Of a stretch of DNA of 64,000 bases, positions 25,426 to 39,528 are shown piece after piece. A model generated the notes under the pieces. The model was not told the DNA's origin. It saw only the letters and a program-made list of their open reading frames with translations, and did not search any database. Source of the DNA: Stichopus chloronotus (Eukaryota; Echinodermata; Holothuroidea; Aspidochirotida; Stichopodidae); the NCBI GenBank assembly GCA_021234535.1, contig CM037837.1, positions 558,001-622,000 of the forward strand, in the 5' to 3' direction. The translations under genes were made by a program, and so were the position numbers. Each line of letters opens with the position of its first letter. Position 1 is the first letter of the stretch.

Positions 25426-28400
25426 TGCACAACACGAGACTACCTCGTACATGTGCAGTGTCGAGATGAACCTTTGATTTTGGTACAAATATTGAAATGA
25501 AGAGAAACTTATTGAGAAATCATTAGCACTTGGAGACTGTTTCTGGGAAACTCGTTTAAATGTAAATGAGGTTGTGAAGGTTAGCAAAATGTGTTCTTAT
25601 TTTACTGGGAGACTTCATGACACATGCATTATTGCCTATAGGATTCTCTGCATTTTGGAAGACCCTTCCATTAGGATATGCGAGACAATGTGTTTTGGGA
25701 GTATTGAGTTCACTTTTCGTACATTGTAAACGATATTTACATTAATATTGACAAGAATCAATTTAATGAAACGAGTCGGTGTAGAATGCTATAGAATGAA
25801 ACTTCGTTGCGTCGCAATCTGCCATACAAGGATGGGCTACGTCATAGTTGACCATATAGTTGCGTCCTTGTGTGCCTATTTTCCTTCCTAGCTGAGTCCG
25901 CGCTAGACACGATCTGTTTACTCTCACCTTGGTCTTCGATTTCGATTAGTCCTTCATTCCAAATCAGTACGCGTCTACTATATTGGTTTCTCTATGAAAG
26001 TCTCTCGGAGTTGTGATAATGTTCATTCCTACGAAAGGCAAATGAAGTCTACTTCACCAATATCATACTAAGGAACCATGTATTGTGTATCTTTATTGTT
26101 GCTTATCTCATCACACCGTCGAGACCCTTAATTAAGCAACACACTCTGTTATCTGTATGTATACGTCATACCGAAAAGCTGATTTTAAATAAAACTCCCC
26201 GACTACCTTTAAATTAAATGATAATGTAATTATTTACACAGCATTGCCATAATTTTCCCTTATTAAACATATCAGGTCAGTGTGGATGAAATCAATACGT
26301 AATTTTGTAATAGTTTCCACAATAATCAAATTAATTATCAGTCTTCCGTCAGTGACATTGTTCCAGCATGAACAAAATTAATCCTGAATCTTACCAAGTC
26401 AAAGGAAATGTGTTTTACAAACAAAAATATTAAACATGTTGCTCTAATACAGTCAAATGCGCAAGGTAGTATTGTTAAAGGACAGGGGTGCCTAGAACCT
26501 GAAAAACTGAATTCTTAGGTGTTTATATAGATTATAGTTTGGCCTTTTCTTGCCACATATCAAAGGTGTTCACTAAAATGTAGTATATAGAATCTAGTCT
26601 GGCTCATGTTGTGTCCCTTTTTAATCGAAATACTAACTAACGAAAATGTCTTTATGTCATCATTTTGCCGCACATAATTTACGCAGTTCCTGTTTGGTAC
26701 CATTTTGTATCACAAAAGAACAAAGATAGACTAATCAAAATTCTTAAATATACATCAACTATTTTTAATTCAGATTTCTTTCAGCCCTTTCCGGAACATT
26801 TGATGTAGCTGCAAAATCTGATTTCGTGAGAATTGAAAATAAGATTAACAATGACAAATAGCACACACTGTATCTTGCACTACAAAGTCTCTTATGTATA
26901 TCAAACAGGGACCTACGAAATCCACACATCTTGCCAAAATACAGAACAGAAGTTTTTTTTAGAAAGTCGCATCATTCATTCAATCCAAGCATGTAGAGTG
27001 TTTATTGTAGGTTGTTTTTCTATTTCTCATTTTATGCGTTATACGCCTTTCTATATGTGTATATAAATATGTTAGTTTCATTATATATTTTTGTGCATCG
27101 TTTAAACTTTTGCTTTTTATGTCTTTGTCTTTCACCACCTCTTTATAAACTTTACATATATATATATATTGGTTTGAATAAATGAAATAAATGAAAAGAA
27201 ATATAAATGAAAAATACAACCTGAACCTGTAAAGAAACCCCGTTCAATTACTTTTATACTGTCACATTGAAAACTAAATATATATATATACATAAAGGGT
27301 CTTCTCATGAGATTGTTATGTCATTGGTAATCCAAGGTAATGATGCTCGTAAAAGAAAGAAAGAAAAAAAAACCAAATCATTTTGTAACGAGACACATAA
27401 TTCCTCGCGATTTGGCACGCCTTACTTCTCACAGTATCTTGTTTCATGTCAAGTACCACGTAAGCCTGATGTAAAATTGATGATTGTACGCTATCATGCG
27501 GCAGAGCAAATTCTTTCTCAGCTATAGGTAGTGCACAGCCACGTCGTATAGCAATAGTTCCCTCCTGAGAACTATAGTTCACCCGGGAGAATGCGGTAAC
27601 AAAGGGTGAACGACAAGTACTGCGTTGTGGTTAAAGGCGGTAATCCACACGCTCTCAGCAAGAGGCCTCGTAAGTTGTACGTGATATCTGTTTGAAAACA
27701 TGTAACTCCAATTTTGAACGGGTATATCCAGCTATTTTATAACAGTCATACAGTATGCAGGATAGCACGTATGACTAACCCTTATTTTTTATAAAATCAC
27801 TATGCGTTGCATACAAATAAAATGTTATCACTTGCATATGAGGTCATCATCACGATAGGAATACGAAGATAAGCTACAAATTCGCCACAAATAGAAATGC
27901 ACTGTGTCGTGGCACTATGCTGCTGCACCTAGTAGATGACTCTCATAGGACTATGCAAATACACTGCATTTGTGTTATATTTAAAAAAAAAAATCTAAAA
28001 GTAATAAAAATACTCTATAGGACCTGCGAATTACTCCTCTTCTAAGACAATCACATGCATCTTGCTTTTCTTTTCTTAATTATGTTGGATATGAATTAAC
28101 ACCTCCGTAAATCGTTTACGAAATAATTTCCTACCCTCTCATATACGACTGTTTATAAGTACCAGTTCTGCGAAAAAAAAATCGGCAACCAAATTTTACA
28201 TTACCGGAGTTGCTATCTGTATTCAATATAGACCTTACCCCTGACAGTATAGATCGAACTTGGTCAACTACAAGTTTTTGGCAGATTTGATACTTTTGTG
28301 CTATTATGTGTGACAGTACAGAAATGTTTAGTTTTTTTTCACATTGCATCTTTCTGATGCTTATAAGTGAATTTTCCTGCGAAGTATGAATCTGTCACGA

Positions 28401-30695
28401 ATTGACTAATTATCTATTGCATTACAATGGGGGTAATCTGCTTGAAACAAAGGTAAACACTGATTACTGTTTAACGACGAAATGACGGAAAGAATTTCCA
28501 TGCAAGTATGTCTATTCATACAATGAATATATCGCCTAAGGACCCATACACCTATTCATATGTTGACCGTTATAGTGTGTGCGACACAACTATAGTGCAA
28601 ACGTGTATATGTGTCTTTGACTTTCTATGCTTTTAGAGTTGAACAAGAAAATTACGAACAATCCATGAAATGCCAGCTCTGTTGACAGCGCAAGTCTGTC
28701 ATTTTAGAAATAAAAGTGAAACAGGCTTTAGTAAAAAACTGAAACCTGAATAATTTCCTTTTATCGAACTAAAACCCTGGGGGAAAATTATGCCAGTTGA
28801 GAGGGTAAAATGGTAATATAGATATTCCTTGTATTCAAGGTATTTTAATGTATTTTATATTTTCAATTTCTAAGGATAAAATATAGAGTGCCGTCGAGTC
28901 CTCTCGAAATACAAATAGGCCATTGATCTTCATGAATATTTATAAGCGATGAAATATAAAGACATAAATCAATATTGACCTACTTAAATATACAGCATCA
29001 AAGAATTCGCATTCCCCTCTCAGAGCATTCGAACTAAAACAGCAATTGTTATTCAGGCAACGTTTCCCTCAAACTCTCAATAATATAATGCCTCGGAGTG
29101 TTTCCTTTACATAACATGATCCATTTTGTAATTGCTCTCATTTTAAGTAATATCACTGATTTCTAAAATGTTTATTATCAATTTTAAATCTTTCTTCTGC
29201 ACTCCACATGCCTCTTATTTTGCATAAACCTTCATAATAATCATAATACATGATATACGATTATAACACACATATAGATAGATAGTGCCAAATATGAAAA
29301 TAGTAAAATAGTCAACATTAAATCAGCCTCCGCTCCAGGAGAAAACAAAATAACAAACGACAAAGAGTGTCAGAATTTCGAGTTAGGTATTTTTTTTTTC
29401 TAAATTTTGATGTGTAGTGTCGGTCTTTCAATGCCTGGTCACCTCGTTCATATCATGTTTAAGATCACGTCTGAATTTAGGTTCAACTTTAATTATATTG
29501 GCCTATTAAAAGTAGCTATGATCTCTTGCAATGAAATTCGTTACCCTAACTGAATACATTCATATGAAACTTTGTCTGTTGCACAAGTTCGCAGTATGTA
29601 CTGTATCCTTTAAACGCCATCCCAAATAAAAACCATGTACCAGATTGTTGCATACTTTACAGAAACATGCTTATTCCATTCACCAAGCGTCTACAAAAAC
29701 CAAAACAGCACAGGTGGCACAATTATGCATTACATATTCTTTTGAAATTTTTATATATCAGGAACAAGACACAAGCCATATGGAGACTAGGCGCCAAATG
29801 TTGTGTAAAGCTCCCTGCAAGGAACCCTACGGCAAAGTTTTTATCAGGGAAACCATACATCGTAACTTTTTCTTACATTTCTTTCTTTTTAATTCCTATT
29901 TCTATTTCCCCCTTGATGCATGTAATATGTCAAACTGAACAAAAGCGAGAACTATAGGCAACTTGCTCCATTTTCGCTAGCTTCAAACGCTCAAAGCAAC
30001 GTTTTAAAGGTTTCCTGTTGTTTGCTTCCTATGTTGGCATAACTCGTCTCCCTGTGATAGGCTCTCATAGATCTATTACTAAGTTGCCCATTCACAAATT
30101 CACAAAAAATAAACAGTACGTGTACATTAAATTGACTTGAATAATGATAAGAAAACGGGGAATTGTCAAGATTTCCATATGACATTATTCACAATGATAA
30201 TGTATACGTCGCTCTTTTCCTTCAGCCAAACGTAATGAAGAAAAGAAAAACATACTCTGACGTTTATTCTTTTTTTTTTGTCAGTGACGATAGGTCTGTA
30301 TACATTGACTGCTGGAAAATAGCTAGTTAATAATAATCTGAGCGTACATGAAAAGTGATAAGCAGGACGTCTTTGTAATTGACATTGAAAATGCGGTTAA
30401 TTTATCAGAGAGGGGTATAGAACGGTGGCGTGAGCGTCATGGGGTGGGGACTACGTTTGGAAAGAGGAGACGCTAACACACAAAAGTCTTAATATTTAAC
30501 CTAAAAGAGACATTTTGAAACAGTGACAGGAATAGTAACGTATGGAAGCAATTTTTTTTCATTTCTCCTGATAGACGATATGTTATTAGAGAGATGTTTG
30601 GACTGAAAAAAAACAGAAAAAAAAAAGAGAAAGCAGTTTAACCTTTGCTCAGTAATTGTAGTTTAGGTTTTGTCACATCTGGTATGCTGTATTTT

Positions 30696-30748
30696 GGGGG
30701 GGGGGGCGTGGGCGGGGGCGGGGGCGGGGGCGGGGGCGGGGGCCGGGG
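30696..30748 (+). repeat. G11 tract followed by (GGGGGC)n minisatellite, G-quadruplex candidate
   Basis: Eleven G, then CGTGGGC, then about five GGGGGC units, ending GGCCGGGG. It has more than eight G runs of three or longer in 53 bp. The Gly/Ala-rich ORF across it comes from the repeat. Confidence 0.9.
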
Positions 30749-33700
30749 ATATTACTCATGACAGTACTTACGTTTCAAACGAAATGCAAAATATAACATA
30801 CCAATATAAAAAAATCAACAGTTATGTGCCATGCGTAAGAAACTTTCTTGTTCTCTTTATTTGTGCTAGGCCTATATTACATTCCAAACGCTTTACTAAT
30901 CATTTTGCAATTTGTAGAGCTTGCAATACAACATTTTTTCAGCCTAAATAACTATTTATAAGCCCGCTCCACCCTCCTTAGCAAGTTTGCTCTATTGATT
31001 ACGACATGCCCAGAGCGACACAGGTGTTTCAAGTGTAATCCATGAATATGGTAATCGCCACCTCATGTGTAACAATGAGAAAAAAGTCAAGCAGAAACAG
31101 ATTGCAAAAATGTCATAGTGTTATGTTTAGCATAGGGTGACTCAAGAGAAACGTCCAGATAAAATCGTGATTTCAGCAGAGAAACACGATTACAGAAGAA
31201 CAGTATACAAAAACAATTAACAAAAATATTATGTGTATATATGTTACCTCATATCCGTTAATGGTGATAGACATGTGTGGATGTCTGGTGTTGTTGAATT
31301 AAAGTCCCCAATTACGAGAGAGCAGCAACTTTGCTTATGATTTCATTACAACCTTTTAATATACCAAGCAAATGGATTACCTTTTCGTTGCAAGGCATCG
31401 CTGGGTTGGTCACTTCTTTTTAATTTTTTTTCGAACACATTCCCGCATCTAATTGCTGCAGGAATGGATGTTACCACAAATTCCTTTTCATTGAAACTGT
31501 GAAAGTGAAAATAATGAAAGCAGTGTTGTCACTGTGAGGACTAATGGGCGTATGGCAAGAACATTGCACTTCATATGTGTATTTTTGTCCACCAGGGATC
31601 ATGGTGTGGTTCACAACCTCTGCACATGTCAGTAACATCTCTCCATTTAACTTATTATGACGTCAGTCATTTACTGCATCGTGACGACTTTATTTCAAGT
31701 GTTAATGCTGCAATATTACGGCACTTCAAGACCTGACAATGTATGAACCTTGAATATTACGTCCCTCCGTTCAGTGCATAGTTTATATAATAAGATATCA
31801 ATTAATATTACGACTAAAACAATTCAAGTGACCACTCTTCCCTCTGACGTATACAACAACATAAAGGGACTAGACAGTAAAGAAACAAACAAACAAAAAT
31901 TTGTTTACGACATATGTCAATTATTCTTCGCTCCCAGTCGTTTTGATCAAACGATATTTTGTTTGGTAAACGTAACGACTGTCCAGACAAGGTGACGGAA
32001 ATAACCTCTGATAGTCTGATAATTTTCAGCGACAGGGCATCTCTTTAAACCCTAACAAATAATGCGCTCTGAGGTTTTAACCTGCTTCACTAATCGTCGC
32101 CCATGTGGCGAAACAGTGCATATGGTAGAAGATTCACCAGCGTGATGTTAGGATTGTGTTTACTTTGAGGCAGGTGTTGGTTTTCATAGAGGATTCAATC
32201 CCATGAGAAGAAAATAAAATAAACGAGATATTGCACATCTCACAATTAGTTTATCAGTGCTTATGTGAAACGGTAACTGAAAATTGAGAACAAATAAACA
32301 ATTTAACTCACGAAGACTTAACTTAATCTGAAATATCAGAACTGTTTCACACAAATGTTCGAATTTCTCCCTTGCAATCAATGGTAGTAAGTTAATGTAA
32401 AATCAGTTTTAAGATCCAGTATGTTTTGATGCTTGTTTTCTTGCGTTAAATAAGCGATAAGTTTCCTGTTTTAAAGCTTTCTGCTATGGTTTTCCTCAAT
32501 TATAAATGATATAACATGGTGCCAACTTCAATTTTCTATCCCTTTGCTGGTGTATACTTTTCCGTTTTACATTCTTAAACCTGTCTTCTGAAGATGAATA
32601 ACTCGCTGACTGCTTCAGGTTACCGCCGAGTATGATGGAATGTGTCTTAAAAATGCTAAAGGGTAAGAAATCGATTACCAAAATATATTTTGTTTGAGCT
32701 AGAATATTGAGCTACCATTAAAGTGAACATGTAATGAATAATAATTTAAATGTCCGAAGGGTGGGTTTTGTTGTGAGGAGTGTCCTTAAGTGGGGTGGCG
32801 TTAGATATACACATGTTGACAGATGCTAAATCCTGCATCAACTCCTGGTGAAAAACAGTGGTAAAATCACCCATTAGGTCTTTTCAATTGGTAAATTTAA
32901 GATACTGCATTGCTCAAGATAAAGTTCTATTTATCTAAAACTAACAAGTCAGAATAGAAAAAAGTTAAATTTGTTGAAACTGAAGAGAAGCGATCATGCA
33001 CAAATATAAGTCAAATGAGTAAAAAGCAGTCTTAGTTAATAATCAATCTCGACAGTCAATCTTAATTATAGGCCTTTGTGAATATGGAAGATTAAATACC
33101 TATTATCAGGTATACATTCTATAAAGGTTTTCAAATGAAAAGTTTAATTGTGTCAGAAACTAAAATAACGAATGGATTTTTATAATAATTTGTCATTTGT
33201 CATGTAAAGAAAGTGACAGTGTATGGAGTTGGAAGAGTTTCGAATTTTTTTTTTATCTAAAACAGGAAGGGCAAGGACACAATCTCTAGTGGAAAAATGT
33301 TAATGACATTACATAAGGTTTTGGACCTCCGGGTACTTTAATCGGATATAAACAACCTGAATTACATACAGTTATGCCCTATCATGAGAGGCCAGTGAGG
33401 TAATCAAAATTTTCTATTTAATGCCAAATATGCAATTTAATGTCTAGGATTTGTTGATTTAGAAGGAGAGCCCTTGTTGTGCGATCCCTAAAGTTGCCTC
33501 CTGTAATGGGGACATTAAGCACACAGTCTGTGATAAAGAAGATTAAATGTTCGGCAAAATAGGATCCCATTTTATTAAGATTAAGATAATACTGCTTTTG
33601 GGGTTATTGAACCTCATTATGAAAGTAGATGTTTGGCATGTGGAGGAAATCGAGAGGTTGTTAACTATGTAATTCAATCCAACCGAAGTTCAATAATGAA

Positions 33701-35440
33701 AGCCACTATATAGTTTATATATATATAAAATTTGTATATTTGTATTTGCATATATATACATATACATTAATATATATGTCTTGTCAAATTGTGTTGAAAT
33801 TATTCCATTTTTTATGGTTTGATATCGTCTTCATCAAGACGAAATTTGGTAAAGAATTTGATGATCAGTCGTTGGCATGCATTGAAAGTAAATGTACTTA
33901 AACAGTCGCAAGAAACTACGACCTTGGCAGACTTTTTTTGGTTTGGTTAGTAGGTTGACTGAGAGTTGGAACCTCAGTTGACTTCAATCATTGAGGTACA
34001 TAATGAGTCTCAATGCAGCCTTTGAGCAGTAAAAATCATGCAAAATACTTATAATGACTGAATACTTATTTATAATGAATTGCATTCCCTCAAAACAGAT
34101 AAATTAAAAAAAGAATTCCCGCAAATTTATGCTCAGACTGTTCACGGGCAGCAAAAGGGCTCATCAGTGCATGCAGGAAAAAGGGTTGCTTGGCTGTCGC
34201 AAGTTGAACACGTAAAGTACTGAATTAGGTGCGGTCTTTAAATATTTGATAGCAACGTTGAATTTTGTGTAATGGAGAAGTAACAGTAAATTTGGAAGAT
34301 TTGCATGGACTTGTGTTACTTTACGCAATGCCAACAAGGACCTTAAAAATATTTGATGACATTCGATATATCAGAAATACCTGATAAAGTAGCAGTGTAT
34401 CCGTTGTGTCACATCTGTTATTTTTCTCGGTCACGGAACAGAACCTTTCACTAACACACTTGGCAGATGTAGAGAAATGTACATCAACACGACTGTTTCC
34501 GCTTACAGACAAACATACGGACATTTGGAAACACAGAAAACATGAATGATTCCCAATTTATCAACGTTGACGATTTCAAGCAGGAGGAAGCTCGTCGCAT
34601 TAAGATATTTTTGTTACAAGATAGAGTTATCTCGAGGGAAGATGATGCCTGTATGTTGCGATAATCAAAATGTATTAACACTGGTCTAAAACCTCCGAAA
34701 GTGCATTCCTAACGGCGTTCCTTAATACCAGCTTGCCCTGACACGTCGGTCATCAAATGTATCTTCTACGAAACGCTTTCCATGTGTGATGCCCTGTACG
34801 GATACTATTCATTACCAAACACAGCTACTGCGTAACCAAGCGCGCATACTAACTATCAAGACGCGTTAGAGATACAAATGATTTGAACTATATATGAGAA
34901 ACAGTCGTTGGAAATCGTTATACTCAGGCTTATGTACATTACAAGATTGAAGGTTAAAGCCAAAAGTTACATTTTTGGTTATCCATTTCATACCTGCAGA
35001 ACCTTTGGAAAATATTTACTTAAGCCGAAAAGAAACAACCATATCTTTGTCGTTTCGCAGTTGCATTTTTGGTACATTTGGGATGGGAAAAAAAAGGAGA
35101 ACATAAACCAGGGCGATATCATGTGCCTTCCTCACATACTACAGTCTGGAGTTTCCACCGAAATGACGGCTGGGACTTAACTCGCAACGCCATGTTGTTT
35201 GGAACTGAGCTCAAAATACTTTTCAAAGCATATTGAAAAAAAAAATTAGTATCCTATTCCTGAAGCTTCCCTCAATGTTGAGATAATTTACCTAAACCTT
35301 GGGCATTCTGGGGAAAAAAAATATTTGGTATGGGAAACTTCGAACCGTTTTGCATCTGAGTTCCTTCTGAAATAAGAAAACAAAATGCAAGGGATGTAAG
35401 AGGAGAGGAACCCCCTTTGTCCCCTTCGGTCACACCCCTT

Positions 35441-35454
35441 CCCCCCCCCCCCCC
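35441..35454 (+). repeat. C14 homopolymer
   Basis: Fourteen C after a C-rich lead-in from about 35409. The Gly-rich minus-strand frames over it are artefacts. Confidence 0.95.
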
Positions 35455-36213
35455 GATGGCGATCGGTGGTGCATCGCATCGACACAATCCCACCAAGTGA
35501 CACTTCGTCAGTTTTAAGTAAAAGGCCTAACGTGCAGTCTGTTAAGTTGAATTGTTGACTGTTAAAATAATCACCAACACGTGTAAGCTTCTGTGTGTCG
35601 ATAGTTACATAGGTATCGTGTGCTTCGAACCAGATAGGAGAGGACTTATTTTAATTCCCTACATGATCGTGGCGACTAGTATGAGAATTTTCCGCTCTTT
35701 TTTTACTTACATTAATATGAAACACGGGGAAGTCATTATCGTCCCTGCCAGAACAGTGATTTGAAATCCCGATCGACGGAAGTAATCTTCCAGTGTCGTT
35801 ACCATTAAATCAATTTGGCGATCGTAAAACTGCAAATATCATATCGGGGGAGGTACATGGCTCTAGAGATATGTACCTGTCAATTTTAAAATTTGACTCT
35901 CTTGTCACGTTATGGATCCGATAAAATTTAATTAAATTCTTTATATTAATAAAAATACCTCAGAGCGTGTTTTCGTGTGCCTGTGTTTTGTAAAGGAACA
36001 CCCCTTTTGAGTGGAATCACATTAGTTTATTTACTTTTATTACAGGCAAGATAAAGAAATAGAATCAAAGCTACGATACGGGTGGAAGGGACACAGCATG
36101 GGGAAAATCCTTACGACAAGAAAATAGGGACGATGTTTATCGTAAACGATCTTTATACCTGAACGGGCTGGTCAATGTCGAGACTTACAAGCACTCAAGG
36201 GATATGCAACACT

Positions 36214-36234
36214 CCCCCCCCCCCCAAAAAAAAA
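36214..36234 (+). repeat. C12 followed by A9
   Basis: Two homopolymers abut directly, C12 then A9. A second A-rich run lies at about 36319-36333. Confidence 0.95.
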
Positions 36235-38023
36235 TCACCGGATATCCACTCACTTCCTGAGGATGGAGTGGGTAGACACTTTTTTTCTCTGACTGAACAG
36301 GGAAGATATGAGGAATGAAAAAAAAAAAAAAAATTCTGGGTCGCACTTGACCAACGACCTACTGCTACTGATTTTCAAATTTCTTATTCTGGGGACTTTC
36401 AAACAATACGGTAGCAACCTAAATTAATCAAAACATAATCTCGACATAGTATTGTTGATTAAGTAATGGGTAACTATAGGCCTATACCTGAAAGCATTCA
36501 ATGATGATACGTCTAGCCCTGACGACTTTTTTCCCTTTTTCTTGAGACATCTCGCAAAAACAAAAAAATCACCAGCGGGCCGCAGGTTACCCCCGCCTTT
36601 CCTAAAGTATCCTTGACATGAGCTGACAGAAACAAATCATTCTGAAGCTGAAAATTTCTAAATAACCTTTGACCCGTTCTTTTCATGAACGATGCACGTC
36701 AGCGTAAAGATTTGTAAAGAAATATCGATGACCTATTGATGTGATATAATGTATAACAAAGAATTTTCACGACACTTGTTTTTTTTTAACATTTAATTTT
36801 TAAATATAATAATAATATTTAATTTAATAATAACGGCAAAATATATCTTCGATTATCTTATTTCGACACTGATAACATGTTGGTCGAATTTCCGTTTAAT
36901 ATTGTCTGAATGGACCACGGGCATGATAACCTGGGAAGGAATGAGGGAGGGATAGGGAGGAACAACTCGGTTGTGAACACTTCTAGAGAACAGTGTCACA
37001 AAGGGCTTTCATAATGATACCTAGTTTAAAACAATATGTAGTCTAGTATTTGATACCTATAATATTGCATTCTTCTGTCTTTTACATTATGACTTAATTT
37101 TTTCCCCTTTTACATTCCATTCATTACCATTTATCGTAGCTTTCTCCACTGTAAGTGTGTTCGTTTTGAAGAAATGCCGTCTTCCAGTCTTTGATGAAAT
37201 TTGCACCTGTTTGGCATGGTAACTGGTAAAAAAAAAGCACATGTGACAATTTCATTTATGAGTGAGAATTGCTAGGATGACAGGAAAGTTAGTGATTCAG
37301 AAACTTCAAGTGAATCGACCATGAGGTTGAAGAACTGGGAAGTTAGTCGATTTTGACACCTACACAGTTATTGTGGAGTACGCTATACATTTCAGAGCCG
37401 TATGATCACCACTGTCTGTCTTACCTCCACATTATTGATTTATTTACAATTTTTTTTTTGTTACAAACGTCCAAATACCCGGATACCATTAAAAGTAAAA
37501 TTTTTGAGATATATCACAGAACCAAACCCTCCAATATATATTGAGTGTAGAATTAACTGTCTCTTCTTTTTCTTTTGCGATCGAACATACTTGCGAAGTT
37601 CGGTTTCGTTCTTCTTGTGTTCTTTGGTAAATGAAAGTTTGTGATTATTATATCAATCCTTAAATTCCGTTGGACAGAATCCAAGTCATTTTTCTGATTT
37701 GGCGCTTCTATTTTCAAGGTTTGACTCTAAGGAGGTAATGTCAGTGTCTTTTCCATGAAAACTGTCTCTGTCTCTAACTTGTTGAAAATATCCAGAATTT
37801 TTGGAGCCCATTTGGATGTTTCACATGTTTTGTCTTTTTTTTTCATCAGCAGGGTAATGTTGGTAATGTTGTCCATGATTACTAAAACGTATGTTAATGT
37901 TAAATGCACAGTAAAGGTTATGCGTGTACGTGTTTTTCGTTCTCCTTTTTCTCCTTTTTGTGTAAGTCTTACTCTTAAACTATACTTTTTTATTTATTTG
38001 ACAAGTCTCTCATATTCCATTCT

Positions 38024-38051
38024 TATATATATATAAATATATATATATATA
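38024..38051. repeat. (TA)n microsatellite
   Basis: About 28 bp of TA alternation interrupted by AAAT. Confidence 0.9.
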
Positions 38052-38254
38052 CGATCATTCCTCCCTTTCTATGCCTACAGGGTAATCATACAACAACAAG
38101 ACAGAGGAAAAGTAAAGGAGACATATACTACACCTTATTTGTTGTATCGCTGTTGTTTAGGCTCATGGAAAGATGATGGATTTGTGATTTGTTGGACCTG
38201 CAGTTCTGATGCACGAAGGGTGAATGACATTAGATTTTACATCTAACTTGAGGC

Positions 38255-38279
38255 TATAAAATATATATATATATATATG
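38255..38279. repeat. (TA)n microsatellite
   Basis: About 25 bp of AT alternation starting in TATAAAATATAT, 200 bp to the right of a similar run. Confidence 0.9.
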
Positions 38280-39424
38280 AAACATATAAGTTACAAATAT
38301 GCGTCCCTATTTTGGGTTTTTACTCGATTTCCAGGCCCTCCGAGTCTTCCAGAAGCTTTCAGTTGACTTATACACAGCTTATGCGAGCTGTAGCCCCTGC
38401 CGCGATTATCAATCAGTCGAAATATTCAGTCGCACCTGCGTGGAGCAGGATGCAAAGCTTAGCTGCAGTAGACGCTAGTTCGATTTTATGAACGGCCGGT
38501 CACACGAACAACCAAATGTTACACCACCATTGATGGAAAGTACATGCAAATAGATTTCCGGTACAAAATGTCAACTATGCTCGAATGACTCAATGGCTTA
38601 CATCATGCAATGTAATAGCCAAGGGTAACCGTGGCAGTAATGTAAAGGAAATTGAAATTTCAAACTTAGTGACAAGGAGACAAATAATTATTTGTAAATG
38701 TTCTGTCCTGTTAAATACCTTAGGTTGTGTACAGTCGGCTCCATCCTTTTAACCACCTTTCCTTGAGACGTAGAACTTTACAAATAACCAACAGCAGAAA
38801 TTAATGTTTTTCATTGAGTTTTGATGCCTCCTTCGACTGTTATTTCCTTCTTCTCATTGGTTGATAAAGTTACCTATAGCAACTACGACGAATCCGCCAA
38901 TTAGAACGGTTCGCAAGATACATTCGTTTCTTTATGTCCTTCATGTTTAGTCTTCTTTTTCTTTGTAGTAGCCAGATTGGAAGGCTGTCATATAGATTGA
39001 TTGAAACTCGATAAAATAGTGACAAATATAGCATGCGCTTATTTGTAAGCATGCATAGTTTTTTGCGGTCATCTTACGTATCTCTACAATCTAACCAGAT
39101 GTGGAAGATGCATATCTGTGGTTGGATGTGACAGTTACCGTACTTGGGTAATTTAAATCCTGGAAGAATTACAGAAAAAATAAAATATAATATTAAATAG
39201 AAACACAAACAGGCGGCACAAAAACAAGAGGCACCCATGTACACAAACACAGCTACAGAATCATTCGCTCAAAGTTAGATATTCCTATAGGGTGAATGGT
39301 TTCAGTTTTGCGTGGAACATTACTGCATCGTGGGTTCTTTTAACCATCAGCTTGCCTGTGCATTTAAGTTGACAATATGGTTGGTAAGATGTAAAAACAC
39401 AGGCACAAGTTAACACACATTAAA

Positions 39425-39462
39425 GCACGTGACAGTTGTGAAACCATTCGAAGGTCACGTGC
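39425..39462. promoter_or_regulatory. Inverted pair of E-box motifs
   Basis: GCACGTGAC (39425-39433) and its exact reverse complement GTCACGTGC (39454-39462) flank 20 bp. CACGTG is the core bound by bHLH factors such as USF, Myc/Max and MITF. No gene start is recognised nearby, so function is unproven. Confidence 0.35.
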
Positions 39463-39490
39463 CTTATCGATCTGTACCTAATTACATTGT

Positions 39491-39528
39491 ATACTAAATA
39501 CAGTGTGTATATACTAGATACAGTGTGT
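39491..39528 (+). repeat. 18-bp direct repeat
   Basis: ATACTAAATACAGTGTGT and ATACTAGATACAGTGTGT are separated by 2 bp and differ at one base. Confidence 0.9.

Noticed and set aside
30670..30951. Gly/Ala-repeat ORF
   Set aside because: The Gly/Ala repeat is simply the translated (GGGGGC)n array; the rest has no protein-like features.
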